NCBI RefSeq assembly: GCF_029227915.1
Contig: NC_079886.1
Coordinates: 22,234,501 to 22,298,500, forward strand
DNA: 64,000 bases
Direction of reading: 5' to 3'
Source: Hydractinia symbiolongicarpus
Lineage: Eukaryota; Cnidaria; Hydrozoa; Anthoathecata; Hydractiniidae
Part shown: one piece after another, positions 1 to 10,221 of the stretch
Layout of the letters: each line of letters opens with the position of its first letter
How positions within the stretch are numbered: the first letter of the stretch is position 1
The notes under the pieces: generated by a model
Told to the model about the DNA's origin: nothing
The model's database searches: none
The model's input: the letters and a program-made list of their open reading frames with translations, nothing else
Translations under genes and position numbers: made by a program

Positions 1-296
1 AAAACTAATAACACAACGACTCTGCCGAGTGGCTAACAAGAACGAAAAAAGCGTAAATAGAGCACAACAATATTTTTCATACAGTTTCTACAGACAGGAA
101 GAATATTTTTACAATTGTATAAGACATATTTGTTCTCTCTTCATATCTCTTGTTTGTTTCCACTTCTTTCTTTTCTAAAAGAAGAAGAAAACTGATCAAT
201 TTTGTTGTTTTCTTCTTGATGCATTTTTATTCATTGTCAAAGTGTTCGCTATTTATGAGCTTGTTATAAACGACAAATTATTTGCAAAAATATTAC

Positions 297-1875
297 CTAT
301 TTTCTTAAATTCATTAAGGCATCCGGAATCTCAGGAAAATCTGGTCGAATTATACCCGCTGACATTGTATCGTCGGCTAAAAGTAAGAAAAAATAAGGGC
401 AGAATAAAAAACACAACTGTAATAAAAATTGACAAGAAAATACGAATCAGACACCATGGGTGAGCATAGTAACTTAGCGTAGAAATAAGAAATGTTAACT
501 TAGACTACACATTCTTGTGATCTAAAGTTTTAGGCGAATATTTTAGAATACTCACCAGACATTTCACAGCGGCTACCAACAAAAATTAAAGTCAACCTCT
601 TCCCCATGGTTCTTTCACGCCTACTCTATCTCGTCAGAATATTTTAGAGTAGAAGAACCCTGAGAACAAGGTTGAGTTCACAGAACACTTACCACAAATT
701 TCACAGCAACTACCAGCTGGTAAAAACCTTTTGGTACACGAAGTTGCTACTGCTGGACATTTCACCTCAAAACAATCTGCCAAAGGTTCTTCCCAACTAT
801 ACCTTTGTTCGCATTTACATAAATGGCAAGATTTACCAGGCTCCTGCAAACGAAACTCTTGCCCAACTTCCATTTTTATACCCATTTGGTTGGTACAAGC
901 TAAAACAGATCAAGCAGAATGACCGGTATTCTGAAACTACCGTCAACATCTGTTGTCTTAAACCTCAAACCTTAAATGACCGACTAAAATACTGAAGATA
1001 TCAGATGGGTTTTAAAGAAAATTTACTAAAGATATATTATTTTGTCTTTACTCACCACATGTTGCACAACAGCTCCACGATTGACGAACAACCGTGTTAC
1101 AATGTGCAGTCGATGGGCAGGTTTCACTACTGCACCAAAAATACGGAGCTTGTGTTGTTGCTAATAAAACAAAAATGTTTTCTAAAAGTTATGCAAAGGA
1201 AAATAACACTAGAATCCACAAAATCCTGAGTAAAATAACCGTGTTTAGCTTATCTGACCTCACTGTCTTAACTGTATTAAACTGGAATAGCGAGACACTG
1301 AATTGGAGGAGCATAACATCGTATCAGCAAGCAAGTTTTAATACAAAAACAACTGTGTTTTTTTCATATTTTTTTTTATCAATACATGATATCATACAGC
1401 GGCACTTTTTTTGGGTTAAACATTTTTTTGTTTTGTTGCTATGAATAACAGTCGTTTGTTTAATAAAAAGAAGCCTTGAGGACCAGGTTGATCCGAGGAC
1501 CAGATTGACCTATATGATGATGCTAAACAAAAAAAAATCTTACCTTCTACTTCAGTTACAATGCTTTTCTAAAGAAAGAAAAGAAAAATTACTAAAATCT
1601 AATACTAAAATGAAACAAAGATGGAGGTTGGCAATAATACCATCAGGCTTTTCACCACTATTTATTTGAATTTCGTGTAAATCACTGAACTCAAGAGAAG
1701 AGCGTTTCGTTGCTTCTTTATTGATGAATGTTTCGGTGTTAAGATTTCCTCACTTGTTAAGTTTATGTGGTAAACAATATAGTACCTTGACATTGTTTTC
1801 GTCCTTCCTCAAAACAGACGCTGAAATGTTCCAGACTAGATAAGCAAAGGTTAACAGCGTAAAAAATCTTCCCAT
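297..1875 (-). CDS. Small secreted VWC-domain protein, paralog A (168 aa, 5 exons)
   Basis: Exons, in transcript order: 1786-1875, 1544-1568, 1056-1160, 693-899 and 297-376. Intron phases are 0-1-1-1 and every junction is GT-AG. Exon 1 starts MGRFFTLLTFAYLVW, a clear signal peptide. Exon 2 gives a short KSIVTEVE linker. Exon 3 is a half-VWC module with the pattern WC-x4-C-x5-C ... SCCATC. Exon 4 is a ten-cysteine VWC domain (HLCKC ... SCCEIC). Exon 5 ends PDFPEIPDALMNLRK before TAG. I assembled the model from splice sites and from its match to paralogs B and C; total coding length is 507 nt with no frame break. VWC modules in secreted proteins often bind BMP/TGF-beta ligands or matrix, but the ligand here is unknown. 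The protein is presumably extracellular. Transcript evidence would be needed to confirm the 25-nt second exon. Confidence 0.8.
550..607 (-). pseudogene. Decayed partial copy of a VWC exon end
   Basis: In the last intron of paralog A, the minus strand reads GSRCEMSG followed by a GTGAGT donor. This resembles the end of the real VWC exon at 693-720 (GSCCEICG then GTAAGT). The upstream part of the domain is missing and one of the paired cysteines is Arg. It is best read as a leftover of a tandem exon duplication. Confidence 0.45.
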
Positions 1876-3827
1876 ATTGTTGCTGGATGTTGTTGATGGA
1901 TATGTACGAAGCAGAAATTAATAAAAGTAACAAATTCGTGTGCAAGTAAAGAGTGTAATAAGTATATCTTAGTTGATATATAAAATATAAATATATATGT
2001 ATATAAAAAAATAATTAAACGGAAATTAACAGTCAGAGGAAATGAAATAAATAAAATATTACTCTTCAAAAAAGTTTCTTTATCGGAGCTAATAAGCTTG
2101 TTGAATGGTTGTTGACTTTATGGACCAGCTGCTAGCAATAGATCAAAAGTATCGAAACCTTAACAAAAAGTATGTAAATATAATAGAATTTATGAATGAA
2201 ACCATATACTTTTACGTTATTCTCGTGTAGGTGTGAAGTTACGTTCCTTGCTTGACATGCGAGACATGTGTAATTTTCTCATATACTATAGCTTCTCTTT
2301 ATACTATGTAACCCTTCTAACATGATGGCTGAACAATTTTGAAGAATATTCTTCAGTATCAAGCAAGAAATAACATTTACCCTTTACACAAATTATCGTT
2401 CTTAGGTCTCTTTTTTTGCTTTTGGATATGCGGCTAAAGCGAAAAAGGTAGGTCGGGTACTGACCGGATAAAATACGCAGCTACAGTTAATATAACTAAC
2501 TAACTGGCACCATAAATAACAATAAATTTGCTGTCCTGTCTACTTTTTAAGGAAAATCCAATCTTTTTGCTTCTTTGTATATATTTTTAAAGTTTAGCTC
2601 TTGACCACATACTGATTTTAAATTCGTTTTTGTCGAGATTTTTGACTATCTGTAGGGACAACGAGAAAAAGTAACAGTACCTTTGCTATTTATCTAATAT
2701 GCTGCGGAATTCATGGAGAATTTTATGATTTGAATTCTTCACCGAATGGTAGAATTTCAAGTATATTATAACTTTGACCTTGGAGGAGCTTCTCAAGCGT
2801 ACAATTAAAGTTAATGTTTGAACAGCTAGCCATTGTAATATCACCTTATAGGCCTGTGTGAATAGAAACAAAAAGCTAGTTTTCATTGAAACGAAAAAGT
2901 GACTTTATATGAAACTCTTGTATATGAAACTCTTGTTAAGAACTACAGAAATAGAGAGTGCCAAACAAAGTAAATTTTCGTGTTTCGTTACATAGGTACA
3001 TACCAAAATGCAACCACGCGCACTGCATAACGCAATTTTCAGTTTATCTCTTGTGATATCTATAGCTACTGTCATTTTGTTATAATTCAAGGTGAAAGTA
3101 GTAAGGTTTAAATTTTGAGATAGTTTTGAGTTCTAAAGTTAGTCACTTATGTAGATATTCAAGTGTATCTTGAAGTACAATAATTTAGTGAAAATCAAAT
3201 ATTTAGTTAGAATAAAATACGGGATATTGTGTAAAAATTATTTTCGATGATTTTACACAGCCGTAATTCATAAAAAACGAGTCCATTTTGTGGTATCTTT
3301 TTAGTAGCTAACCGTTTTTTAATCTATAAAAATAATTTAAAACTGGGAAAGTATAGCGAGCATTTCAAAAGTTCATCCTGTAATAAAGTACAATTCAGTG
3401 CAGAAGGCGGGTGGCGGATGGCGGATGGTCACTTAACCGTAATAGGCCAATTTTTAAGCTTCGTTCCTTTATGACCAGTTTGAAACTTGATTAACAGTTG
3501 CTTAATACTTTGTTCATTGCTAGTTTGATAGATTTAAACATTCAAACGCAAAATTTGGTGATTCTAAACTGTTTGGAAATTAATTTTGTAGATTATCCCT
3601 TTCAAAGAAAATTGTAGTTTAATTGCGATAGCGTTTTAGGGAAATAGCTCACTTATCAACACATTATTGTCACATGAAAGATACTTTATAAGAACACTTC
3701 AATTCATGTTACAACGTCAACAGTTCAAATAATTTTTGGTAGCTGTTCATTCGAGGACTTAACTGCTTGTGTTCACAGCGTGCTTTAAATTATTGTTGGT
3801 TGATTATACGGACATGATAGTAGAGAT
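1876..3827. other. Intergenic AT-rich DNA
   Basis: This lies upstream of paralog A and ends at the Polinton-like element. I see no convincing coding exon, RNA gene or transposon terminus. The only structure is small: a short direct repeat near 2908-2936 (TATGAAACTCTTG twice) and a GGCGGATG doublet near 3410-3430. The promoter of paralog A should be just above 1875, but no clear core element stands out. Confidence 0.5.
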
Positions 3828-3899
3828 AGAGAAATGTTCCTTCTGGCACAGTCGCGTGTGCGTACAACAGTGACGTCACAAGAAATCCCCGATCATCCA
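3828..3899 (+). repeat. Left terminal inverted repeat of the Polinton-like element
   Basis: This 72-bp segment matches the reverse complement of 14609-14680 with three mismatches. It starts with AG, as Polinton ends commonly do. It contains the palindrome TGACGTCA at 3871-3878. The similarity ends abruptly after GATCATCCA. Confidence 0.92.
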
Positions 3900-4924
3900 G
3901 GTAGATATTTCAGGAAGTTTCCGAGCCTTTCAAGTTGTTTTTGTACGAATCCTTTTCCGGCCCCATCTGTGGCGCATCCTCCCGTGGCACCTGCTGCGGC
4001 ACCTCTTCCCTCCGTAACAGATAGTACGATAGTGCTTATCAACAGCCCAATAGCAGAGACAATGTCAGCTATGGTTATAACCTGCTCCTTGAAGAGTATT
4101 TTTAGCTTCTCAAGCAGGTACGTGTCATCCTTAGCAATTTTTATCAGCGTATCCTTGATGACACTCAGCTGGTTATAAATCTGTTGCTTTTGTATCCTCT
4201 CCGATTCTTCGGTGGTCTCTTTTAAATCATTCCATTTTTCAAGGTCCACCTTCACCTTTTCTATCTCTTCATCAATGTGGTCTTGATTCCACTGCCTCCA
4301 TCTTTTCCGGCCTTCCGCCCCTTGAGCTGTTTCGACCTACCCTTGGCTTTGCCAATCTCGTCTACATATAGGATCTGCTTTACCTGCAGTATCTTCAGGG
4401 CACCCTTGATAGTTTGCGATGCCTGATGAATCCCATTTATTTCACGCTCATCGAGGCCTTCGGCATTCCTTTTTAAAACAGTTTCCTGAATAAGTCTTTC
4501 CGACTCGTCTACAAAATCTCGGCATTTCTAATACCATCTATTGAAACCATTTCAATATGCTGTTCCCTCTGCAGAAGTTTCTGGGCCTCTGCTTTACTAC
4601 CTTTGTTAGATGTCAGCGTTACCTTCCTAAAACAAGCTTTTTGCCCTCATCAGCCCTAAAATAATGATACTTTTTATCGGTTGACGTCAAATTCAAATGC
4701 TCGCTAAGTTTATCATAAAGATCGTCGATGGTTTCCTTCAAATTCTGTTCCCCTAGCCTCAGCTCCAGTTGCTTGCGCGCACCTCCCTGCTGCTGACCCG
4801 GCGTTGAAATCCTCGATGTTCCATGGAGTTGCGTTAATTGTTGGGTATCCTCTTTGTCACCTTTATCGTCATCATCGTGCCTACTAATATCCTCCTCAGG
4901 TGTAAATACTGGTTTATCACTCAT
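3893..4924 (-). pseudogene. Polinton accessory protein with coiled coil and membrane segment, frameshifted
   Basis: The amino-terminal part (4619-4924) starts MSDKPVFTPEEDI and is acidic and Gln-rich, with a short conserved-looking domain at its end. The carboxy-terminal part (3893-4255) has a helical stretch followed by a hydrophobic segment (ITIADIVSAIGLLISTIVLS) and a Gly/Ala-rich linker. The middle (about 4256-4618) can be followed only by changing frame several times, so the gene is broken. Cnidarian Polintons carry a protein with this general layout, probably virion- or membrane-associated; that comparison is from general knowledge. The reading frame stops inside the left terminal repeat, so the carboxyl end has probably been lost to a deletion. 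Confidence 0.65.
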
Positions 4925-4955
4925 TTATTTACAACATTTCTCCATATAATAAAAT
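4925..4955. promoter_or_regulatory. 31-bp divergent intergenic spacer with TATA/AATAAA-like boxes
   Basis: The minus-strand gene starting at 4924 and the plus-strand capsid-like gene starting at 4956 diverge from only 31 bp. On the plus strand ATATAATAAAAT abuts the ATG. On the minus strand GTAAATAA abuts the other ATG. This fits a compact bidirectional viral promoter; function is inferred. Confidence 0.45.
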
Positions 4956-6155
4956 ATGAATGTATTCGGGACCATTTTAGATCCGTATACGGAGACCAAG
5001 CAACTTCTGGGTATGAAAGGACGTCGTCAACGGGTTCCAATCTCACATACCCCGTCAACCATTAATCAGAAAGAGGACCTGTACGTTGACATACCGAATA
5101 TGCCGCAAAACGATGTCATCTTTCCGGGTAGTCTCAACCTCTTATTTGATATTACGCTGACGGGGACCAATACAAAAAGAAACATCGTGGCGAACATAGG
5201 TAAATCTCTGGTGAAAAGCTTACGTATCACTCTGAATAGTAAAGAGGTCCAGAACATTCTAGCCGTCTATCGAGATCTCTGGCTACCAAAGTTTGATAGA
5301 GACAACAACCTTATTTTGCAAAGCATAAATCCAAACGACGGAACGATTAGGGCCCTGCAGGTAAGTGCTAGTGGTCATGTGGAAACCGATGAAGAAAAGG
5401 CCATTGTTGCAGCCTATGGGAACACTTATTGCATCCCCTTGGTAAAAATGTTTGAGTTAACCCGTGATTTGCCATTCTATCCGGCAGGACTCTATGACTG
5501 CCTCCAATTCATTGTAAATTTCGCGCCTTACGGTGACGTCATCAAGGATGCAGGTACGGCGTCCTCGGGAGCACGCGACCAAGCCAGTCGATGCACATAT
5601 AAGTTTAGCAATATCAGATTGGAATTTGACAAAATCATCCATGAAGGCTTGGTAAGTGCTATGATGTCACGATATGCAAGACTCGCTTTGCCCTATGAAG
5701 GCATTTTGAGAATGAAGGTTGTCACCATGAAGAAAGCAGATATCAGTTATAACCTCCAGATTGATGCCCCCGCTAAGTCCTTCAAAGGTGCTCTGCTATT
5801 GTTCATAGACCGGGGGAAAGTGAAGGCTTATGCCAGCGTTAACGAGGTCATCTATAACCCCAAGATAGAGAAGATCAGCGTCGCTATCGAGGGGGAGCCC
5901 AACTAGCTGTACTCCCACGCAATGTCCCCAAAGGATCATTTGGAACAACTCCGACGTCACCATAGGGCAGTTTATAATGAAAGGTATGCCCTATTTGTGA
6001 ACTTTCGGGCATCCTCCGACAATATTTTGCATGTATCAGGGAGACCCCTTCAAAGGTTATCGGACGGCATAACCTTGCATATTACAAAGAAAGGCGATGA
6101 AACCGGCGAGCAAATGAATATCCTGGATGGTAGACTCGATCGTGTTGAGTACTGA
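4956..6155 (+). pseudogene. Polinton major capsid-like protein, split by an in-frame TAG
   Basis: One reading frame runs through the whole interval except for a TAG at 5904-5906, after codon 316. The frame reopens at once and continues to 6155. The protein is rich in short beta-strand-like segments (for example FPGSLNLLFDITLTG, RLALPYEGILRMKVV, SFKGALLLFID), consistent with the jelly-roll capsid proteins of Polintons and related viruses. I call it from its position, length (about 400 codons) and general resemblance to capsid-like proteins of cnidarian Polintons; no structure prediction was possible. The last section looks shortened as well. It is preceded by ATAATAAAAT directly before the ATG. 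Confidence 0.65.
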
Positions 6156-6165
6156 AATAAAGAGA

Positions 6166-6564
6166 ATGGCAACCATAGCCGTGATTGTGGCCGGGGCGGC
6201 CATAAACGCCCTAGCATTCAGCGGAACAAACTTTCTTTTTAGCAAACTTTCGGGACACGGTGAGGCGGAGCGCAGGCGTCATGAGCGTGCGATAGAGCGA
6301 TTAAATACAGCCCAAGCGGAGTGGATACGGAAATGGTAAGCCAAACTTGATTGGTTTGCGAATGAACGAGAGAGGAAAATAAAAGCAGGCAAGAGCCTTC
6401 GTGAATTGGACAACGACATGTACCAATTTTATGTGGCCTTAGATAAAAAAGCCTTGCAATTGAAGGACTTTTTTACCCCTTTAAAAGCCCAACAAAGTGG
6501 TGAGTTAACGTTTGTCCTTGGCTCCTTATGCCTGCTGGGCTTCGTGGCCTACAAGTATCTGTAA
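6166..6564 (+). pseudogene. Small Polinton membrane protein with in-frame TAA
   Basis: The 133-codon frame has one internal TAA at 6337-6339 (after ...AEWIRKW) and ends at 6562-6564. It has an amino-terminal hydrophobic segment (MATIAVIVAGAAINALAF), a charged helical middle rich in Glu/Arg/Lys, and a carboxy-terminal hydrophobic segment (LTFVLGSLCLLGFVAYKYL). The layout suggests a two-anchor coiled-coil membrane or virion protein. ATG 6166 was chosen because it follows the element's recurrent AATAAAGAGA leader and because the hydrophobic segment starts there. It lies 11 bp after the capsid-like frame. No specific function can be named. Confidence 0.6.
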
Positions 6565-6575
6565 AACGTTTTTGA

Positions 6576-6593
6576 CATGTATAAATAAAAGAC
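6576..6593 (+). promoter_or_regulatory. TATAAATAAAA box before the integrase start
   Basis: TATAAATAAAA lies three bases before the integrase ATG at 6594. It matches the AT-rich box seen immediately before most other start codons in the element. Confidence 0.4.
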
Positions 6594-7603
6594 ATGTCAA
6601 AAGCATCATCACATATCGTTACCGAGCAGGAGGCGGAAAAATTAAGTAATATCTACTATACCCCGGAACATCTGTGGGTCGGTCGGAAGACCGTCAAATT
6701 GGCCTATCCAAAAAGCTAGTAACCCATTGGCTGAGTAGGCAGCTGCTCTAGCTACGACACATTCGAGGTCTGAAGCGTATTGACTATCCCCATTTCACCA
6801 TTAAGACACCCAACGAAAAGCACCAGTTTGATATACTGTACATGCCACATTACAAGCTATATGGGAACACCTACAAATACATATTGCAGGTATTGACTTG
6901 GCCTCACGTTACAAAGTAGCGAGACCACTGCGCACAAAGAAAGCTAGCGAAGTCGCAGATATGTTGAAGAACATTTACAAAGCAGTCCTGCTTTGTAAAT
7001 GTCCTTCACTACCCTAAGATTTTTCAGTGTGAGAATGGTTCCGAATTTAAATCGGATGTAACAAAGCTACTAGAAAGCAAAGGGGTTAAGATTAAGAGGG
7101 CTACTACCAAATATCACCATACATTTACGGTCTTCGTCGAATCGTACAATAAGGTCCTTGCGGAGAGACTATTCAAGCCTCAAGATGCCCAAGAGTTGGC
7201 TTCTGATGAGACTAGCAGGACATGGGTCAAACATCTGTATATTATAGTAAAGGGTCTCAACAATACTAAGACTGCTATGATAAACATGAAGCCCTCGAAG
7301 GTGATAAAATTGGATGAGGTACCACTCGCAAAAAGCAAGGAATACCCCGAAGAAAAGCCCTCCTTACCTGAGGATGGCCTCTATCTCTACCTGCTACAAC
7401 CCGGAGAGGAACATGGTGATTTAAAATGACGCGCCACTGACGCCTTTTGGAGCAAGAAAACCTATAGGTTGGACTGTATTGTAGCAGCTAGCCGTGTTAT
7501 GTACTACCTAAAAGACGGTTCCGAAAGGAGCTTTGTGTCGGAAGAACTCATGCTAATCCCTGAAGATGTCGAAGTGCGTCCAGAACATGTTAAAGAGTGG
7601 TAA
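6594..7603 (+). pseudogene. Polinton retroviral-type integrase, multiply frameshifted
   Basis: The frame opens MSKASSHIVTEQEAEKLSN and soon breaks near 6717. Later segments in different frames carry the rve core: KHQFDILYMP (first Asp), a break, then IFQCENGSEF and FVESYNKVL. A final piece (about 7436-7603) ends in a small basic/hydrophobic domain such as the carboxy-terminal domain of these integrases (YYLKDGSERSFV). At least three frameshifts are needed. The residue expected to be the second catalytic Asp reads Glu in CENGSEF. Polinton integrases insert the element with a 6-bp target duplication; this copy cannot make a functional enzyme. Confidence 0.8.
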
Positions 7604-7726
7604 AGACTATTCAATTATTATACCCAAATAACTGTACCGCCAGGTACAATTGGCACTGCTTCCCCTCAACCCTACAATCTTTAATACTACTACCCGCAGC
7701 AGCACTATTAAAAAATTAGCGTCTGT

Positions 7727-8250
7727 TTAGTCGTCTAGTGCCGGAACACCCAGATCATATAGGTCATCACGTGTAAGGTCAATAAGCCCGAGATGGTTCC
7801 TTAAACGTTCTACATGCCCATCTTCTTCAAAACGATTAAGGGCGTGTATGGCGTTTGGGTTGTTGATGACAACAATCTCTTCGGATTTTGGGTAGTTGTT
7901 CTTGAACCATCTCCTTTTGGTAGGAATAATACGTCTCTGAACACGCGCACAGTAGTAGGGGAGATGATGATACCCGTCATCGTGCCGTGAGGTATGTTTT
8001 CTATATATCATGATAATATTGTCCTTTCCGGGATCTTGAGCATGTGGTACATACCGTTCTTAGATCCTCGCATTTTTCTGAGTCTGTACTTCGAGTTCGT
8101 ACCCCAGCTCCACAAATTGCTTGTCTCTATTGTCAAGATCATTCTCGAGAATGGCAATCTCCATATCTTTTTCTTCGAGGGCTTGACGCTGTATTTCATC
8201 ACGGATTTTTGGGAACATCGTGTTGCAGCAGTATTTTATAAACCTTCTTG
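7727..8250 (-). pseudogene. DUF3627-like carboxy-terminal domain protein (BRO/KilA-type), truncated
   Basis: Reading from high to low coordinate, a charged coiled-coil stretch (ALEEKDMEIAILENDLDNRD) leads through an in-frame TAA at 8060-8062 into a compact domain starting MIYRKHTSRHDD and ending DLYDLGVPALDD. The last domain resembles the DUF3627-type carboxyl end found in large-virus KilA/BRO-family proteins; this is a memory-based family call. The amino-terminal part seems missing, because the frame joins directly to the packaging ATPase tail near 8250. Role unknown. Confidence 0.5.
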
Positions 8251-8774
8251 CCCTAGGTTGCTGGCTTCCAAGCCTTACGTATAGACATGCATGCCTGGAC
8301 CTCTTCAGCTCAGCCTTAATCTCGTCCCAGTCCGGGATGAGATTCGTCTCTTCGTGGGTACCACAAAAACAGGGCTTTCTTTTGCCTCCGGAAGTTCTTC
8401 GGAAGAGCACTGTTGCTTGCAATGCCTTCCTGAAATAGCCAATTCAAGTAGTGATTGTCGACGTTTATCGAGGCTTTCATCAGCGATGATGTCATCAATC
8501 ACAAACAACGTATCCTCGCCCGCCAGCAATTGGGACAGTTTCGCTATCCATTCAATTAGTTAGTCCTTGGTGTCTATCAGGAATACATATTCGTCTTTCC
8601 GAAGTGAGGCCCTATCTAAATAGGTACTGTTCCACCGTATGGCTGGGCACAGGATCACGATATTGTGGAAGTGTCCGTTGTATTCATTTTTGAGGAGATT
8701 TAAAACACGTTGTTTCTTGCCACAAGACGTCAGGCCGGTGAAGATTGCCGTATGGGGTCCCTCACGACATCCAT
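8246..8774 (-). pseudogene. FtsK/HerA-type (A32-like) genome-packaging ATPase, frameshifted
   Basis: A minus-strand frame contains a Walker A motif (TAIFTGLTSCGKK) near 8720-8760 and a Walker B-like strand (TLFVIDDIIADESL) near 8480-8525. Downstream come KNFRRQKKALFLWYP and SRHACLYVR, which fit the end of Polinton packaging ATPases. ATG 8774 follows the recurrent AATAAA leader, but the frame shifts within the first codons, stops near 8564 and shifts again near 8340. The enzyme would pump element DNA into capsids. The carboxyl end runs into the neighbouring gene through an apparent deletion. Confidence 0.7.
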
Positions 8775-8780
8775 TTTATT

Positions 8781-9159
8781 CTAATAGTTCGACCACTTTC
8801 GATTATGAACTTTGCGGTATACTGCAGCACATGCCGAACATATTAACACATCCCCATTCTTAGTTTCCAATGACCCCCGACAGCCATGGCAGAGCTTAGT
8901 CCCCGGGCCTTGTATTCCATGTAAGTTAATATATCGTAGAGAATGTAGTAATTCTCATCCTGTTAAACACCTCGAATTTCTTTATCGATATCAACTAGGT
9001 CTACTTTGTGTTTAACGATTTCGTCCTTATTTTTAACAACCAGACTTTTTTAGCTTTATCAAGGCAGTATATACAGGTTTTGGTTCTACTATTACTCCTT
9101 ATTTTAAATTTGTGCAACGTTAATAGTTGTTTACATACACGACAACATCCAATATCCAT
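8781..9159 (-). pseudogene. Small zinc-ribbon protein of the Polinton-like element, broken
   Basis: A frame starting at 9159 (MDIGCCRVCKQLL) has CxxC ... CIYCLDKAKK. After a frameshift near 9020, a second piece has CHGCRG ... CSAC. Two CxxC pairs suggest a zinc ribbon. The start follows the AATAAA-ATG leader seen elsewhere in the element. At least two frame problems are present. I know no firm function; a transcription or replication accessory role is only a guess. Confidence 0.4.
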
Positions 9160-9176
9160 TTTATTGATTGTGGTGG

Positions 9177-9981
9177 CTATTCCGAGACATATCGGTTACC
9201 CTTGGCTATATTTTCACTTGCCCACATAGGTTGCATATTGGTGCAGTGAAGCCTTTTCACCACCTCGGCAAGCGATGGGGTTTTTCCCTTATATTTAAGC
9301 GGGATTTTATGATCAATGTGCCACTCCCAATATTTTTCCCAAGTCATACCCTCGGAAAACTGGGCTTCAATATGGGCCATCAGTGTAGCGATATCGCAAC
9401 CGAGATGTTCTTGGGGGCTGAGCTCCTTGTTTCCCTTTAGAGCCTTGTAGGTTCGGCATCGTACAACGAAAGCGAGATGGCCGTCGGGGTCGCATATGTG
9501 GCAATATCGCCTCTGCTTTTCATGGTGGCACATCTGGTTGCCTTTGCACTCTTTACAGAAGGATCTCACCCTTTGATGGAGGCAAATTTGACTTCCCCTG
9601 CATTCCTTACACTTGGGTCTCCTTTTTTCATGGGGGGCAGATTTGACTTCCCCCGCATTCTTTGCAGCGATGCTTCACCCTTTCATGTTCACAATACCGA
9701 CCTCCACTGCAATCTTTGTAATAGACCATCACCCTTTCATGTTCGCAAATATGAATTCTCCCACAATCTTTACACTGATCCCTATGCCTGCCATGTGGAC
9801 ACTTTGTACGCTCACATGATGCCTTGCTAATATTGAAGCACTTGATACACTGTTTATTTAGTTGACCATTATGCTTGATCCCGAATTTGTGCAAAGAAGG
9901 ATACTGTTTGCATACGAGCATATCTTGGCCTCCTGCATGTTGATTTCTATTTGTCGTAGAGACAAATAGAAACTTTATCAT
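9177..9981 (-). pseudogene. HNH endonuclease with zinc-binding tandem repeats, one frameshift
   Basis: The amino half (9628-9981) has tandem units of about 17 residues with the pattern CxHxRxxxxCKxCGGxxIC, for example HRCKECGGSQIC. The other half (9177-9625) continues these units, then has an HNH-like core containing WHIDHKIPL and ends in LHCTNMQPMWASENIAKGN, the Asn-rich region typical of HNH nucleases. The two halves are offset by one base at a run of six G on the plus strand (about 9631-9637), so a single homopolymer slip separates them. HNH proteins with such Cys/His repeats occur in giant viruses and Polintons. Nuclease activity is inferred from the motif. Confidence 0.7.
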
Positions 9982-10011
9982 ACGTTCATTTTGGAGGTAT
10001 CAAAGATTTTT

Positions 10012-10221
10012 TTACCACCCCTGATTGATCGCGTATTCATCGAATAGGAACGCTGCCGTCATATAGCCAGCATGTTTAAGACCGTCCTCCATGTCCATCT
10101 TGGCCCCGGGTCTAGAAATTCCCAAAGCCTTCTTTGCTCCCATGGCTATGAGAATAGTGTACGATACTAATCTGACGGATTCCCAAAGGGAATCAATGAC
10201 TATCGTCTCTTTTGGTCCCAT
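10012..10221 (-). CDS. Small hydrophobic Polinton protein, 69 aa
   Basis: The intact short frame starts MGPKETIVIDSLWESVR and has a hydrophobic stretch (LVSYTILIAMGAKKALGI). It overlaps the upstream gene (10200-10544) by 22 bp in another frame, as in compact viral genomes. Its position among membrane-protein genes suggests a virion or membrane component. I do not recognise a family. Confidence 0.45.
   Translation of the reverse strand: MGPKETIVIDSLWESVRLVSYTILIAMGAKKALGISRPGAKMDMEDGLKHAGYMTAAFLFDEYAINQGW

Noticed and set aside
242-463. Open plus-strand frame at the left edge
   Set aside because: It overlaps the terminal exon of VWC paralog A on the other strand and shows no domain.
3816-3827. 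Possible Polinton target duplication (GTAGAGA at 3820-3826 and 14691-14697)
   Set aside because: The right copy is 10 bp away from the TIR end, so it is not a clean flanking duplication.
7994-8563. Several plus-strand frames near the ATPase
   Set aside because: They are antisense shadows of the ATPase and DUF3627-like remnants.
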